DNA of 64,000 nucleotides from NCBI GenBank assembly GCA_964430245.1, contig CAYSEW010000002.1, positions 62,001 to 126,000 on the forward strand. Direction: 5' to 3'. The notes under the pieces are model-generated. The model ran no database searches, was not told where the DNA came from, and saw only the letters and a list, made by a program, of their open reading frames with translations. Below, piece by piece: positions 1-9,183 of this stretch. The position numbers were made by a program, and so were the translations under genes. The DNA is from CAYSEW01 sp964430245. GTDB taxonomy: Bacteria; Bacteroidota; Bacteroidia; Flavobacteriales_D; Parvicellaceae. Position 1 is the first letter of the stretch. Every line of letters begins with the position of its first letter.

Positions 1-354
1 ATTGACTCGAATAATTATGACTTGATTAGTAATGTAAAAGATAGAACATTCCCTAAAGGAATAAGTGTTGAGATCATCAATATAGAATTTTATAAAAAGC
101 TATATCAAAAATTATCTGACCCAATTTATCAAGAGCATGTTACCAATTACATGTATGAAAACCTTGATTGTGGTAATTTTTATCATTATACTAATCAAAT
201 ATTTCCAGCTGCAGCAGGAGCTCAGCTAGCTATAGATACCCAATCCGATTTTAATACAGCAACCTATATCATCAATTCATTTGATCAGGACCATACAAAA
301 TATGGATTTGATGAAGTTTTTAAACGAATGAAGGAATATCAGAGACTTCAATAG
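1..354 (+). CDS. SpsF-like cytidylyltransferase, C-terminal part
   Basis: The frame is open from base 1, so the gene starts before the window; the first possible internal start (TTG at 22) is unlikely to be real. What remains is the end of a SpsF/NeuA-like nucleotidyltransferase: the segment QEHVTNYMYEN matches the family's REHVTPYIY-type motif, and LAIDTQSDFNTA matches the conserved TVDTPEDF-type element near the C-terminus. Such enzymes activate sugars with CTP. It lies 19 bases before a NeuB-family synthase in the same direction, so it may supply the CMP-activation step for that product. The catalytic N-terminus is not in the window, so substrate cannot be judged. Confidence 0.72.
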   Translation: MDSNNYDLISNVKDRTFPKGISVEIINIEFYKKLYQKLSDPIYQEHVTNYMYENLDCGNFYHYTNQIFPAAAGAQLAIDTQSDFNTATYIINSFDQDHTKYGFDEVFKRMKEYQRLQ

Positions 355-373
355 ATTTTCATATTTTTACGAC

Positions 374-1387
374 ATGGAAAATTTTCAGGGTAAATTTGGG
401 CCACTTCTTATTGCTGAAATAGGCGGGAATCATGAAGGTAACTTTGAATATGCCAAACAGCTGACACAACTTGCTATTGACACTAATGTTGACTTTATTA
501 AGTTCCAAATCTACACTGGAGACACTCTTGTTTCTCAAATTGAAAGTCCAACAAGGAATCAACATTTCAAAAAATTTGAGCTTTCTAATGAACAGCACCT
601 TGAATTAGCTAAAATGGTTACCGATGCAGGAATTGGCTACACCTCTTCAGTCTGGGACATAGAAGCTATGAGCTGGATCGACCCATACATTCCCATCTAT
701 AAAATTGGAAGTGGGGATCTTACAGCGTATCCTGTAATAAGAAAAACAATTGAAAAGAAAAAACCAATCATAATCTCAACAGGACTATCTACTGAACAAG
801 AGGTGTTGGATTGCATTGATTTTATCCAGCAACTTGACCCAGTTTACAAAAACAAAAACATGCTTGCTATACTACAATGCACAAGCATGTATCCAATTTC
901 AACTTCTGATGCACATTTAGGTGTTATGAAAAATCTAAAGGATTTGACTGATCTAACTATAGGCTATTCCGATCATACAGAAGGAAACCAAGCACTTAAA
1001 TATGCTGTAGCAATGGGAGCAGAAATCCTAGAATTTCATTTTACAGATAAAAGAGAAGGGAAATCTTTTAGAGATCATAAAGTATCTCTAACTCCAAAAG
1101 AAATTAAAGAATTAATACATGAAATTCAATTAATCAATAGCTTAAAAGGAGATGCAATAAAAAAACCTACTCAAATAGAATTAGATAATTCTCATGAGAT
1201 AACTTTCAGAAGAGCAGTTTACCCTAATAGAAATATTAAAAAAGGTGAGACTATTTCTGAGGATTGCTTAACTGTGCTAAGACCTAACCATGGAATAGAT
1301 GCTAGAGATTTTGACAAGTTGATCGGAAAAAAAATAAATTTTGATGTAACTAAGCATCAAAAATTAGAATGGAAAATGTTTGATTAA
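374..1387 (+). CDS. NeuB-family nonulosonic acid synthase
   Basis: Condenses an N-acetylated hexose with phosphoenolpyruvate to give a nine-carbon sialic-acid-like sugar (NeuB/PseI/LegI family). The 337-aa length is usual for the family. Visible family motifs of the TIM barrel are DFIKFQIY near residue 40, YKIGSGDL near 113, PIIISTGLS near 133, ILQCTSMYP near 168 and IGYSDHTEG near 195. A SAF antifreeze-like domain follows from about residue 275 (RRAVYPNRNIKKGE). Neighbours are a cytidylyltransferase and a hexapeptide acyltransferase, as in nonulosonic acid clusters. Which acid is made (neuraminic, legionaminic, pseudaminic) cannot be read from the sequence because the upstream epimerase/aminotransferase genes are outside the window. 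Confidence 0.88.
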   Translation: MENFQGKFGPLLIAEIGGNHEGNFEYAKQLTQLAIDTNVDFIKFQIYTGDTLVSQIESPTRNQHFKKFELSNEQHLELAKMVTDAGIGYTSSVWDIEAMSWIDPYIPIYKIGSGDLTAYPVIRKTIEKKKPIIISTGLSTEQEVLDCIDFIQQLDPVYKNKNMLAILQCTSMYPISTSDAHLGVMKNLKDLTDLTIGYSDHTEGNQALKYAVAMGAEILEFHFTDKREGKSFRDHKVSLTPKEIKELIHEIQLINSLKGDAIKKPTQIELDNSHEITFRRAVYPNRNIKKGETISEDCLTVLRPNHGIDARDFDKLIGKKINFDVTKHQKLEWKMFD

Positions 1388-1391
1388 GACT

Positions 1392-2015
1392 ATGTTTTTA
1401 TCATTTTATCAATATCTAAAAAAGCTTTCTCCTAAAATCAAAGGACAGTGCTTTAAATTACTCTTTTCATCTAAGAGAATAGTCATAGGGAAAAATTTCC
1501 AATGTGATACCTGGCCTTCATTAATTATTGACAAAAATGCTAATCTAATCATAGGTGACAATATTATACTTAGAAGAAATGTAGAGATTAGAGCCCATGG
1601 AAACTCCACCATTCATTTAGAGGGCAACAACAGGATTGACAGAGGAGTTAGAATCCTAGGCAATAACAATGCAAAAATATCAATTGGTTCAAACACAAGA
1701 ATTGGATTATATGCCGTTTTAAATGGTGGTGACTCAATAAGAATTGGCAAGAAAGTACTTATCTCAGGTTTTGTTTACCTACAAACCAGCATGCATAATC
1801 ATAAAAAAGCAGACAATGTTCAAGATCAGGGCTATAAACACGGACCTGTAGAATTAAAAGATGATGTATGGTTAGGATCGCATGTTGTTGTACTACCAGA
1901 TTGCATCCTAGGTAAAGGATGTATAATTGGAAGCAATGCTGTTGTTACTAAAAGTGCCCGAGAAGGCAATGTATTAGCTGGAATCCCTGCCAAGGTCATT
2001 AAAGAAAGAAGTTAA
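1392..2015 (+). CDS. Hexapeptide-repeat acyltransferase
   Basis: Left-handed beta-helix acyltransferase of the WbbJ/maltose-acetyltransferase type. Imperfect hexapeptide repeats run from about residue 35 to 185 (for example NLIIGDNI, ISIGSNTRIG, GCIIGSNAVVT), and the C-terminal VLAGIPAKVIKER is the standard end of these enzymes, as is the HNHKKADN active-site loop. It probably O- or N-acetylates a sugar of the polysaccharide made by this locus. A TTG at 1380 would overlap the previous gene; the ATG at 1392 is preferred, leaving a 4-base gap after the NeuB stop. Acceptor and acyl donor are unknown. Confidence 0.82.
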   Translation: MFLSFYQYLKKLSPKIKGQCFKLLFSSKRIVIGKNFQCDTWPSLIIDKNANLIIGDNIILRRNVEIRAHGNSTIHLEGNNRIDRGVRILGNNNAKISIGSNTRIGLYAVLNGGDSIRIGKKVLISGFVYLQTSMHNHKKADNVQDQGYKHGPVELKDDVWLGSHVVVLPDCILGKGCIIGSNAVVTKSAREGNVLAGIPAKVIKERS

Positions 2016-2020
2016 GCATT

Positions 2021-3412
2021 ATGATAAAAGCTCCCTTAGTTACAATATACATTACAAACTACAACTATGGTAATTACATAAAAGAAGCTATAGAGAGTGT
2101 ACTAAACCAAAGTTTTAAAGACATTGAGTTGATCATTATTGATGATGGATCAACAGATAATTCTAGAGAGATCATTGAAAGCTATGCTCATTTAAACAAT
2201 ATCAGAATTATTTTCCAGAAAAATAAAGGGTTAAATGTTACCAATAACATAGCCATGAGATTGGCCCATGGTAAATACCTTGTTAGACTTGATGCAGATG
2301 ATTATTTTAGTGAAGATGCCATTGAAAAGATGAGCAATAAGCTTGAGTCAGCACCTAATTTAGGATTGGTTTTTCCGGATTATTACCTTATAGACACATT
2401 AGGTGATGTTATTGCTAAGGAGCAAAGGCATGCATTTGACAAGGATGTATCCTTATTAGATCAGCCTGCCCATGGTGCTTGCACGATGATAAGAAGGTCA
2501 TATTTAGAAAAATTAGGTGGTTACAATGAAAGCTTCTCTTGTCAGGACGGATATGATCTATGGATAAGGTTTACAGCTAAGTATAATGTAGCTAATATCA
2601 ATGAACCATTATTTTATTATCGTCAGCACAATAGCAATCTTACTAAAAATGAAGAAAGGATCTTAACAACAAGGGCCGAAATAAAAGAATCTTTTATAAA
2701 TAAAGAAAAAATTAAAACTCCTAAAACTCTAGGAATTCTTCCAATAAGAGGAGAAAAAGTAAATAGATATAGTCTTGCTTTTGAAAAATTTGGAGATGAC
2801 TATCTAATTGACATTAAAATTAAAGCAGCTCTCAATGCTAACCATATTGATTGTCTTGTTGTTAGTTCACCAGATAAAAACATTAAAGATCATGTAAATG
2901 AAAACTACTCAAGTGACAAACTGATCTTTATTGAAAGACCTAGAAATCTAGCTAGGATCAACAAGGACTTAAAAGAAACAGTAGAATTCATCTTAAAAGA
3001 CACTCAGTTAAATAATGATTTTGATAGCTTTTTATTAATGTTCTTAGAATATCCATTTGTAACCTCAAACATACTAGATGACGCCATACAAACCATGGCT
3101 ATTTTTGATCTTGACTCATTGATATCAGTTAGACAGGATAATAGCCTTTTTTATAATCATGACGGCAAAGGAATGAAGGCGATTAATGACCAAGATAAAT
3201 TTACTAGAATTGAAAGAGAAGCTATCTATAAATTTACTGCTGGCCTTATGCTAACAAAAATTGACCTTTTTAATAGTAAAAATACTTTTATAGGTCAAAG
3301 AGCCGGTCATATTGAAGTAAACCAGCAAGCAGCCATGGTATTATATACAGATTTTGATGTGAAAATGGCTAAATTGATAGCTAAAGAGGGATTAAAATCA
3401 ATTAATAAATAG
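2021..3412 (+). CDS. GT2 glycosyltransferase fused to cytidylyltransferase-like domain
   Basis: Residues 1-220 are a GT-A family 2 glycosyltransferase: TIYITNYNYGNYI at the start, IDDGSTDNS, the metal-binding RLDADDYF and the acceptor-side QDGYDLW. From about residue 233 to the end (463) a second domain resembles NeuA/SpsF cytidylyltransferases: LGILPIRGEK at the nucleotide-binding position, LIDIKIKAAL and DCLVVSSPDK. The usual RxGSKR-type loop is replaced by RGEKVNR, so this domain may be altered or inactive. A fusion would let activation and transfer of the sugar be coupled. It sits 5 bases after the acyltransferase and 4 before the flippase. The first domain is certain; the second is an inference from motif order. 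Confidence 0.75.
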   Translation: MIKAPLVTIYITNYNYGNYIKEAIESVLNQSFKDIELIIIDDGSTDNSREIIESYAHLNNIRIIFQKNKGLNVTNNIAMRLAHGKYLVRLDADDYFSEDAIEKMSNKLESAPNLGLVFPDYYLIDTLGDVIAKEQRHAFDKDVSLLDQPAHGACTMIRRSYLEKLGGYNESFSCQDGYDLWIRFTAKYNVANINEPLFYYRQHNSNLTKNEERILTTRAEIKESFINKEKIKTPKTLGILPIRGEKVNRYSLAFEKFGDDYLIDIKIKAALNANHIDCLVVSSPDKNIKDHVNENYSSDKLIFIERPRNLARINKDLKETVEFILKDTQLNNDFDSFLLMFLEYPFVTSNILDDAIQTMAIFDLDSLISVRQDNSLFYNHDGKGMKAINDQDKFTRIEREAIYKFTAGLMLTKIDLFNSKNTFIGQRAGHIEVNQQAAMVLYTDFDVKMAKLIAKEGLKSINK

Positions 3413-3416
3413 ATTC

Positions 3417-4640
3417 TTGAATATAAAAATTATCAATCTTATTCTCAGAGGGCTTACACTAGGAAGTAAATTCTTATTGTCTATTTACTTAGTTAAATTC
3501 CTTAGTCTAGAAGCTAATGGAGAGTATGGAATTTTTGTAGCTACCATCTCCTTATTAACCTATATATTGGGAATGGATTTTTACTCCTTTAATAATAGAG
3601 AAATCCTTCAAAACGATATTGAAGATGCTGGCAGTAAGATCAAAGATCAATTTATACTATTCTTCTTTATCTATTTATTGGTTCTTCCATCATTGTATTT
3701 CATTGGTTTATTCGATTTTATTGGACATCAATATTTATTGCTATTCTATCTCATTCTTATTTTTGATCATCTATCAACTGAGCTCTATAGGTTATTAGTG
3801 GTCTTTTCAAAACCTATTCAAGCAAATATCAACTTATTTTTAAGAACAGGAATTTGGATCTTAGTCCTTATAAGTGCATGGCATTATGATTTTAAAGATC
3901 TGAAAAATTTAGAAAGTGTATTTTACTTTTGGATGGTTGGATCTATCATTTCTGTAATTTATTCTATTTTTTCCTTAAGTAATCTTTCAATTAAAATACC
4001 TTGGAACAGTAAAATCAATAACAAATGGATACTAAAAGGCTTAAAGATAGCCATGCCTTTTTTTATCGCCACATTATCCTATAAAATCATACAATTCGCT
4101 GATAGATATATGGTAGAATATTACCTAGGAACTAAACAAACAGGTGTCTATTTTTTCTTTAGTAATATTAGCATGCTGATTGAAACTTTTGTCCAAACTA
4201 CTGTTGTGATGATCTATTCACCTAAATTAATTGCTTCATTCAATGAGGACAAAGTCAAACAGCTTACGATTTTTAAAAAATTCTCTAAAGAGGTTATTAT
4301 CTATTCATTAATAGCAGTTCTAGGAGTTTGTCTAATGATCTACCCTCTTTTATATATAGTTGAAAAAACTGATCTATATAACTCTATTGGTGTTTTCTTT
4401 GTTATGGCCTCTACTAGATTGATATTTAATATTTCTTTGATCTATCACTTTAAATTATATGTTTCTAAAAAGGATAAAGTGATTATGACATCAACAGTCA
4501 TTGCACTTTTTTTTAATATTGTATTGAATGTAATTTTAATTCCTTCTTATGGTTTAATTGGTGGATCTATAGCTACATTAATATCAATTCTTATAATGAT
4601 GGGAATGAAACAATTTTATGCTAAACAATATGGATGCTAG
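3417..4640 (+). CDS. Wzx-type polysaccharide flippase
   Basis: A 407-aa integral membrane protein with about a dozen hydrophobic segments, of the MOP/PST exporter superfamily. Such proteins flip undecaprenyl-linked oligosaccharide units across the inner membrane. The family pattern is seen in the N-terminal ILRGLTLGSKFLLSIYLVKFL and the mid-protein FADRYMVEYYLGTKQTGVY. Start is TTG at 3417, four bases after the preceding stop; no ATG occurs near the N-terminus. Its last 23 bases overlap the next reading frame, indicating co-translation. Context in the nonulosonic acid/glycosyltransferase run supports a Wzx role. Confidence 0.8.
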   Translation: MNIKIINLILRGLTLGSKFLLSIYLVKFLSLEANGEYGIFVATISLLTYILGMDFYSFNNREILQNDIEDAGSKIKDQFILFFFIYLLVLPSLYFIGLFDFIGHQYLLLFYLILIFDHLSTELYRLLVVFSKPIQANINLFLRTGIWILVLISAWHYDFKDLKNLESVFYFWMVGSIISVIYSIFSLSNLSIKIPWNSKINNKWILKGLKIAMPFFIATLSYKIIQFADRYMVEYYLGTKQTGVYFFFSNISMLIETFVQTTVVMIYSPKLIASFNEDKVKQLTIFKKFSKEVIIYSLIAVLGVCLMIYPLLYIVEKTDLYNSIGVFFVMASTRLIFNISLIYHFKLYVSKKDKVIMTSTVIALFFNIVLNVILIPSYGLIGGSIATLISILIMMGMKQFYAKQYGC

Positions 4641-5847
4641 AAGGCTACTTTTTTTCCCTCAAAATGAAACGCATTTAGAGAACATGCTTCCATTATTACC
4701 CAAGCTAGAAAGTAAAGGTTTTATTTGTGAATTCATTGATGCTTCCAAAATATACCATCAAAACATCTACGAAAATTATCCTCAATTAAAGCTAATCAAT
4801 CTCAGCACCACTTGTAACAAACCTTTCTACACAACCAGTGCAGCTCAAAAGATAAAGCATGTAACAGCATTAAAGAAAGAGCTTAAAAAATTCAACCATC
4901 AATATGAAGGGTTGTTCTTTGGAAACGATGGAGCACTACAAAGACTGGTCATGAAAACAATGTCCGTAAAAAAGACTTTTTTCCTAGTAGATGCCATTAT
5001 TAATGACAACACCTTTAGCTTTTTTAAAATTTTTAAACACTCTGGATTCATTTCATATGACCTTAAAGATTGGTTAAGAAGAAAAACAAAGCTCATTAGC
5101 ATGAGGATCATAAGGTATTTACCCTTTAACTATTTTTTACCTAGTGAGATCGGCACAATAAGAACCAACAGAGTATATGTACTTGGAGATTATGTTAAAG
5201 AGGTACTTCAATCCAGAGGGTTACCTGGAAACAGAATTATGGCTTGTGGTCTACCTAGATTTAGAAAGATCCTGAATTATCGACACCAAGGCACTAACCA
5301 TAATCCAAATGGAAAATTCAAGATCATGACCTTAACACAATCTGCTGTATGGCACAATGATCATGTAAAAGAAGAAATACAAAAAAAACAGCTTTTTAAA
5401 TTAATAGATCTAATTGAAAAAATGCGACAAGAAACTAATGTAGATATAGAGTTGAACATTCGATTGCATCCAAGAGATATAGCAGAAGACAGGTCCTATT
5501 TTTTTGAAAAGGATTTTGTTAACTTACTTGAAGGAGACCTATACGCACAATTGATGGAAAATGACCTTGTAGTAGCCACCTCTTCTACTGTTTTATTAGA
5601 AACATTGGCCATAAATGGTAGGGTGGCCGTAATGATGCTGGTCGATCAATGGTGGCGATACGAAAGATCCTTTTTAAAGCTATCCTGTTTCCATAAATTC
5701 CACAAAGAAAATGACCTTCAAGCTTATTTTACACATTTAATAAATGGTGGTGATTTTGAAAGGGCTGGATTAGAAAATATGATAAGTCCCCAACTTAAAG
5801 ATTCAGTCGAAATAATTACAGCTGATGTAATCAAAGAATTAAGCTAA
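4618..5847 (+). CDS. Putative GT-B-like transferase of polysaccharide locus
   Basis: A 409-aa soluble protein without a confidently recognised family. The C-terminal half looks like a GT-B/CDP-glycerol-glycerophosphotransferase-type fold: VYVLGDYVKEVLQSRG then a GLPRF loop (about residues 190-220), ELNIRLHPRD (about 280) and a VVATSSTVLLETLA segment (about 320), an arrangement used to bind a nucleotide-linked donor. Start may be ATG 4618 (overlap of 23 bases with the flippase gene) or ATG 4630 (overlap of 11). It ends one base before the stop of the convergent WecB-like gene. Likely a glycosyl- or polyol-phosphate transferase, by context and fold only. Confidence 0.55.
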   Translation: MLNNMDARRLLFFPQNETHLENMLPLLPKLESKGFICEFIDASKIYHQNIYENYPQLKLINLSTTCNKPFYTTSAAQKIKHVTALKKELKKFNHQYEGLFFGNDGALQRLVMKTMSVKKTFFLVDAIINDNTFSFFKIFKHSGFISYDLKDWLRRKTKLISMRIIRYLPFNYFLPSEIGTIRTNRVYVLGDYVKEVLQSRGLPGNRIMACGLPRFRKILNYRHQGTNHNPNGKFKIMTLTQSAVWHNDHVKEEIQKKQLFKLIDLIEKMRQETNVDIELNIRLHPRDIAEDRSYFFEKDFVNLLEGDLYAQLMENDLVVATSSTVLLETLAINGRVAVMMLVDQWWRYERSFLKLSCFHKFHKENDLQAYFTHLINGGDFERAGLENMISPQLKDSVEIITADVIKELS

Positions 5848-6558
5848 TCATTTCTTTGAAAATTGATAACCCATCCAGTCATAAAAAAAAACGAATAAGA
5901 ACCAGCAATAATCTATGGTATAACGCTTGATTAGTTTAGGCTCATTATAGATCCTGTATAACCATCTTAAATTCATTTTATTAATCCAATTAGGATAGTA
6001 ATCTGCTTTTTTTGAAGCTTGATGCAAGAACCCTCCACAAGCAAAACCCCTACCTTTCCAACCTGCAAGTTTTAGCTTACTTAAATATTCCTCTTGTAAA
6101 GGACTGCCCATTCCTACGATCAATAATTCAGGATTTAAGGAAATAATTTCTTTAATATGGCTATCCAACTCCTCAATATCTTTAAAATAACCATTTCTAT
6201 AACCAATAATATTTAAAGTGAGGTACTTATGCTTTATATTATCAATAGATTTCCCTATTAGATCAGGCATTGCACCTACAAAATAAACAGTACTATTGGA
6301 TGCAGCAACCTGCTTAAATAGATCACTAAAATAAGATGAAAAATCGGGAGATAACCTTTGAACAGATCTTCTTAAAAACAATCCTGAAAGTTGTTTTACA
6401 ACTATGCCATCAGAGGTAATATGATCAAAATCTTGTAGCTCTAGTTTTTTCCTCAATTTTAAATAAGAAAAAGGATTAACATAAGTAACAATACCACTCT
6501 GCATCCCAATTAATACATCGGCATTTTCAACTAACTTACTTTTTAAAATAGCTATCAA
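5848..6558 (-). CDS. WecB/TagA/CpsF family glycosyltransferase
   Basis: A 236-aa GT26 enzyme, close to the usual 240 aa. The family adds a sugar (classically N-acetylmannosamine or its uronic acid) to a polyprenyl-diphosphate-linked first sugar at the inner face of the membrane. Seen: ITSDGIVV with the conserved Asp near residue 43, VGMGSPLQEEYL near 147, GGFLHQASKKADYYPNW near 176 and the basic LRWLYRIYNEPKLIKR tail. The start codon is TTG. It is alone on the minus strand inside a plus-strand polysaccharide locus, and its stop abuts the stop of the convergent gene. Confidence 0.88.
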   Translation of the reverse strand: MIAILKSKLVENADVLIGMQSGIVTYVNPFSYLKLRKKLELQDFDHITSDGIVVKQLSGLFLRRSVQRLSPDFSSYFSDLFKQVAASNSTVYFVGAMPDLIGKSIDNIKHKYLTLNIIGYRNGYFKDIEELDSHIKEIISLNPELLIVGMGSPLQEEYLSKLKLAGWKGRGFACGGFLHQASKKADYYPNWINKMNLRWLYRIYNEPKLIKRYTIDYCWFLFVFFYDWMGYQFSKK

Positions 6559-6716
6559 TACTTTCGATTTTAAAGCTCAAATTTAACAACTCGAACATCA
6601 ATAAATAACTATTTCTAAAATAAAATAGCTAGATCAGATTAGCTACTACTCTACAGCTATTTAATTTAAATCTGTAACTTTATCAGGTCAAAACTCCTAA
6701 TTATTAAATTCCATTA

Positions 6717-8015
6717 ATGCTTTTAAAGCAAAAATTCCTGGTTCAGATTATTTTATTCCTTGTATGGATTGGCTCTATTGTCTATTCTATAATCTACTAT
6801 ATGGGACTTCATCAAAAAGGAGAATTGTTAGCAAAGATGACCCATCTATCTATTAATTCTGTTATTTTTCTGATCATTGTATTTTCTTTATTCCTTCAAT
6901 ACCGATCTAATAAAACGATCAAACTACCCAAATTACAGGTTTTCTGGCTGCTTTTTGGAGTCATCCTTTTAATGTCAATTGGATCTATCATTCAATTAAA
7001 GTTTAAAGATGTCACTCCTTCCCTTATACGATTTTTAAATTATTTCGGGGTCTTTATTCTTGCTTATAATATAAGACTAGAAAACAATGCAAAGTTTTGC
7101 ATAAGCATTTTAAAAACATTCATTTTGCTATCAATAATTTCCTGTATAGGTTTTGGTTTTTACGAAATATACATAGGTGACATACAATACCTAAACAATG
7201 CTTACAGGCTATCGGGATCATTTAAGTTTCATCAGCTAGCCAACGGGATGTATTTGTTTACTATTATATCTTGCATCATCTTTTTCAAATACAATGCTAA
7301 AAATAAACTTTTCAAAAATCTCATTTATGGTATTCTTATAATCCTCTTGTTATACCTTTTCATGAGAGTACATTCTAGGCTATTATTCATTTCACTTTTC
7401 TCTACCCTATTGGTATTGTTCTTTATAGGCACTAACCGATTATTGGTGAAATTTAATATTATAATCGCAACCATTTATTTATTAATTACGGGGCTTTTTT
7501 TAATGTTCAATTTTGATTTTCAACCCAGATTAAAAAACCTACTTTTTTCTGGAAGTAACTATGGTCAGGTAGATTCATCTTCTAAAACAAGATTTGAGAT
7601 CATCGATAATAGCTTGGCTGCCATTGATGAAAAGGATGTTGTATTTGGAAAAGGATTAGGGATATTCAATAGTTTTTACGCCAAAGCAGGCGATAAAAAA
7701 GGGGTAGCTGCCCATAATAATTATCTATTGTTTTTTATAGAAGGGGGCATCCTAGCCTTAGCTGTGTATATTCTATTTGAATTTGTCATGCTTGTCAAAT
7801 TATTTAAAAGTGTTAAAAACAGCTTTCGAATTACTCATGATTCAGATAAAAAGTTGCTATTTGCCACAGCTACTCTTTTTATAGGAATTGAATTTATGGG
7901 GTTTTTATTGAACAACTATTACTTTTATCAATCCGAAATAATAATTTGGTTATTACTTGGATTCTCTTATCCTATAATAGAAAGAAAAGTTAAAATAAAT
8001 GCAAAATATCAATAA
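6717..8015 (+). CDS. O-antigen polymerase/ligase-like membrane protein
   Basis: A 432-aa polytopic membrane protein with the Wzy_C/WaaL-type signature: a long periplasmic loop after about residue 265 followed by AAHNNYLLFFIEGGILALAVYILFE near residue 325, where the His-Asn pair and the following helix are the family hallmark. Such proteins either polymerise repeat units (Wzy) or ligate them to lipid A core (WaaL). The next gene encodes a second member, so the two roles may be divided. Its 3' end overlaps the next gene by 17 bases. Confidence 0.75.
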   Translation: MLLKQKFLVQIILFLVWIGSIVYSIIYYMGLHQKGELLAKMTHLSINSVIFLIIVFSLFLQYRSNKTIKLPKLQVFWLLFGVILLMSIGSIIQLKFKDVTPSLIRFLNYFGVFILAYNIRLENNAKFCISILKTFILLSIISCIGFGFYEIYIGDIQYLNNAYRLSGSFKFHQLANGMYLFTIISCIIFFKYNAKNKLFKNLIYGILIILLLYLFMRVHSRLLFISLFSTLLVLFFIGTNRLLVKFNIIIATIYLLITGLFLMFNFDFQPRLKNLLFSGSNYGQVDSSSKTRFEIIDNSLAAIDEKDVVFGKGLGIFNSFYAKAGDKKGVAAHNNYLLFFIEGGILALAVYILFEFVMLVKLFKSVKNSFRITHDSDKKLLFATATLFIGIEFMGFLLNNYYFYQSEIIIWLLLGFSYPIIERKVKINAKYQ

Positions 8016-9183
8016 GATCTCTTTTTGGCTTTTCTTAACTCTACCTAGCACTTTATTTTTAGATAAAATATTCGCTAGTATTTTGATTGGCATACTTTTC
8101 TTATTGAATATTCACAAAATATTTAATATTGAGACTATTCAACATTTATTTAGAAAAAAGGCACTTCTTTTTAGTGTCATTTACTTCTCTATTCATGCTT
8201 TAGCACTATCCTACACGAATGATTTTGATGATGGCTTAAATTCTCTTGGAATTATTCTTAGCTTTTTACTCATACCTTTGATCGGCATCGGTATTTCATC
8301 AAACAAAGGAGCATTAAAAATAAACGAAGATTATTTAGAGAAACTATATTATCTGTTTATAATAACAGGTACCCTATCTATGTTAATTTGTTTATCTAAT
8401 GCATATTATGCTGTCAATTTTGGAAATGGTTCTCAAGAATATTGGTTTTTCTATAGAGGATTGGCTGAGCCATTGTGGAAAATTCACCCTATTTATTTTG
8501 CTTACTACCTTAATTTAATTCTAAGCATTTTATTATTACATAATTGGAAATTAAAATTCAGCTATCAAGTCATCCTAAAATGGTTGATTATTTTATTGAC
8601 ATTGATCTTTCTTGTTTTACTTTCTGCTAGAACTCCTCTTATTATCACCTTTGTGATTATTGTCTTATACATTTATAATAAATTAAAGATCAGAAGGTCT
8701 ATTTTTATTTTAACAAGTATTGCTCTACTATCCGTTACCATTTTTGGACTTTTCAATACCAATAACCGGTTCAAAGAATTATTCAATGAAAATGGAATTG
8801 TAAAAGAAGATAGAGTACAAACATGGAAATGTGCATTGGAAGTAGCTGAAGACAATTTATTTATAGGAATTCCAGAAGGAGATCTTGATTTTGAATTAGA
8901 AAAATCCTATCGAAAAAACAACCATTCTAAAGGAGCAGATAGAGAATATAATTGTCACAATCAATACCTCCAACAGCTTTGCTTTTTTGGAATATTTGGG
9001 TTATTGTTCTTTATTTTTTGGCTTTACTATCTATTTAAAGCATCAATAAAAACCAATCAAATTCTACGGCTACTTCTTTTTAGTATCATTATCTACTTTT
9101 GCACAGAATCATTACTATCTGTAAATAAAGGGATTATCTTTGTTTCTTATTTTTTCACTTTAATAGCTATATATGAAAAATGA
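7999..9183 (+). CDS. Second O-antigen polymerase/ligase-like membrane protein
   Basis: A 394-aa polytopic membrane protein. The C-terminal CHNQYLQQLCFFGIFGLLFFIFW (about residues 318-340) carries the same H-N-x-Y-L pattern and following helix as WaaL/Wzy proteins, after a charged periplasmic loop with RVQTWKCALE. It overlaps the preceding O-antigen-ligase-like gene by 17 bases and the following Wzz-like gene by 11, so the three are surely co-transcribed. Assigning Wzy versus WaaL to one or other is not possible from sequence alone. Confidence 0.72.
   Translation: MQNINKISFWLFLTLPSTLFLDKIFASILIGILFLLNIHKIFNIETIQHLFRKKALLFSVIYFSIHALALSYTNDFDDGLNSLGIILSFLLIPLIGIGISSNKGALKINEDYLEKLYYLFIITGTLSMLICLSNAYYAVNFGNGSQEYWFFYRGLAEPLWKIHPIYFAYYLNLILSILLLHNWKLKFSYQVILKWLIILLTLIFLVLLSARTPLIITFVIIVLYIYNKLKIRRSIFILTSIALLSVTIFGLFNTNNRFKELFNENGIVKEDRVQTWKCALEVAEDNLFIGIPEGDLDFELEKSYRKNNHSKGADREYNCHNQYLQQLCFFGIFGLLFFIFWLYYLFKASIKTNQILRLLLFSIIIYFCTESLLSVNKGIIFVSYFFTLIAIYEK

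Noticed and set aside
1380..1391. TTG start for the hexapeptide acyltransferase
   Set aside because: It overlaps the NeuB gene; the ATG four codons later fits better.
4618..5847. Sialyltransferase assignment for the GT-B-like protein
   Set aside because: Attractive because of the NeuB context, but no sialyltransferase motif is visible.
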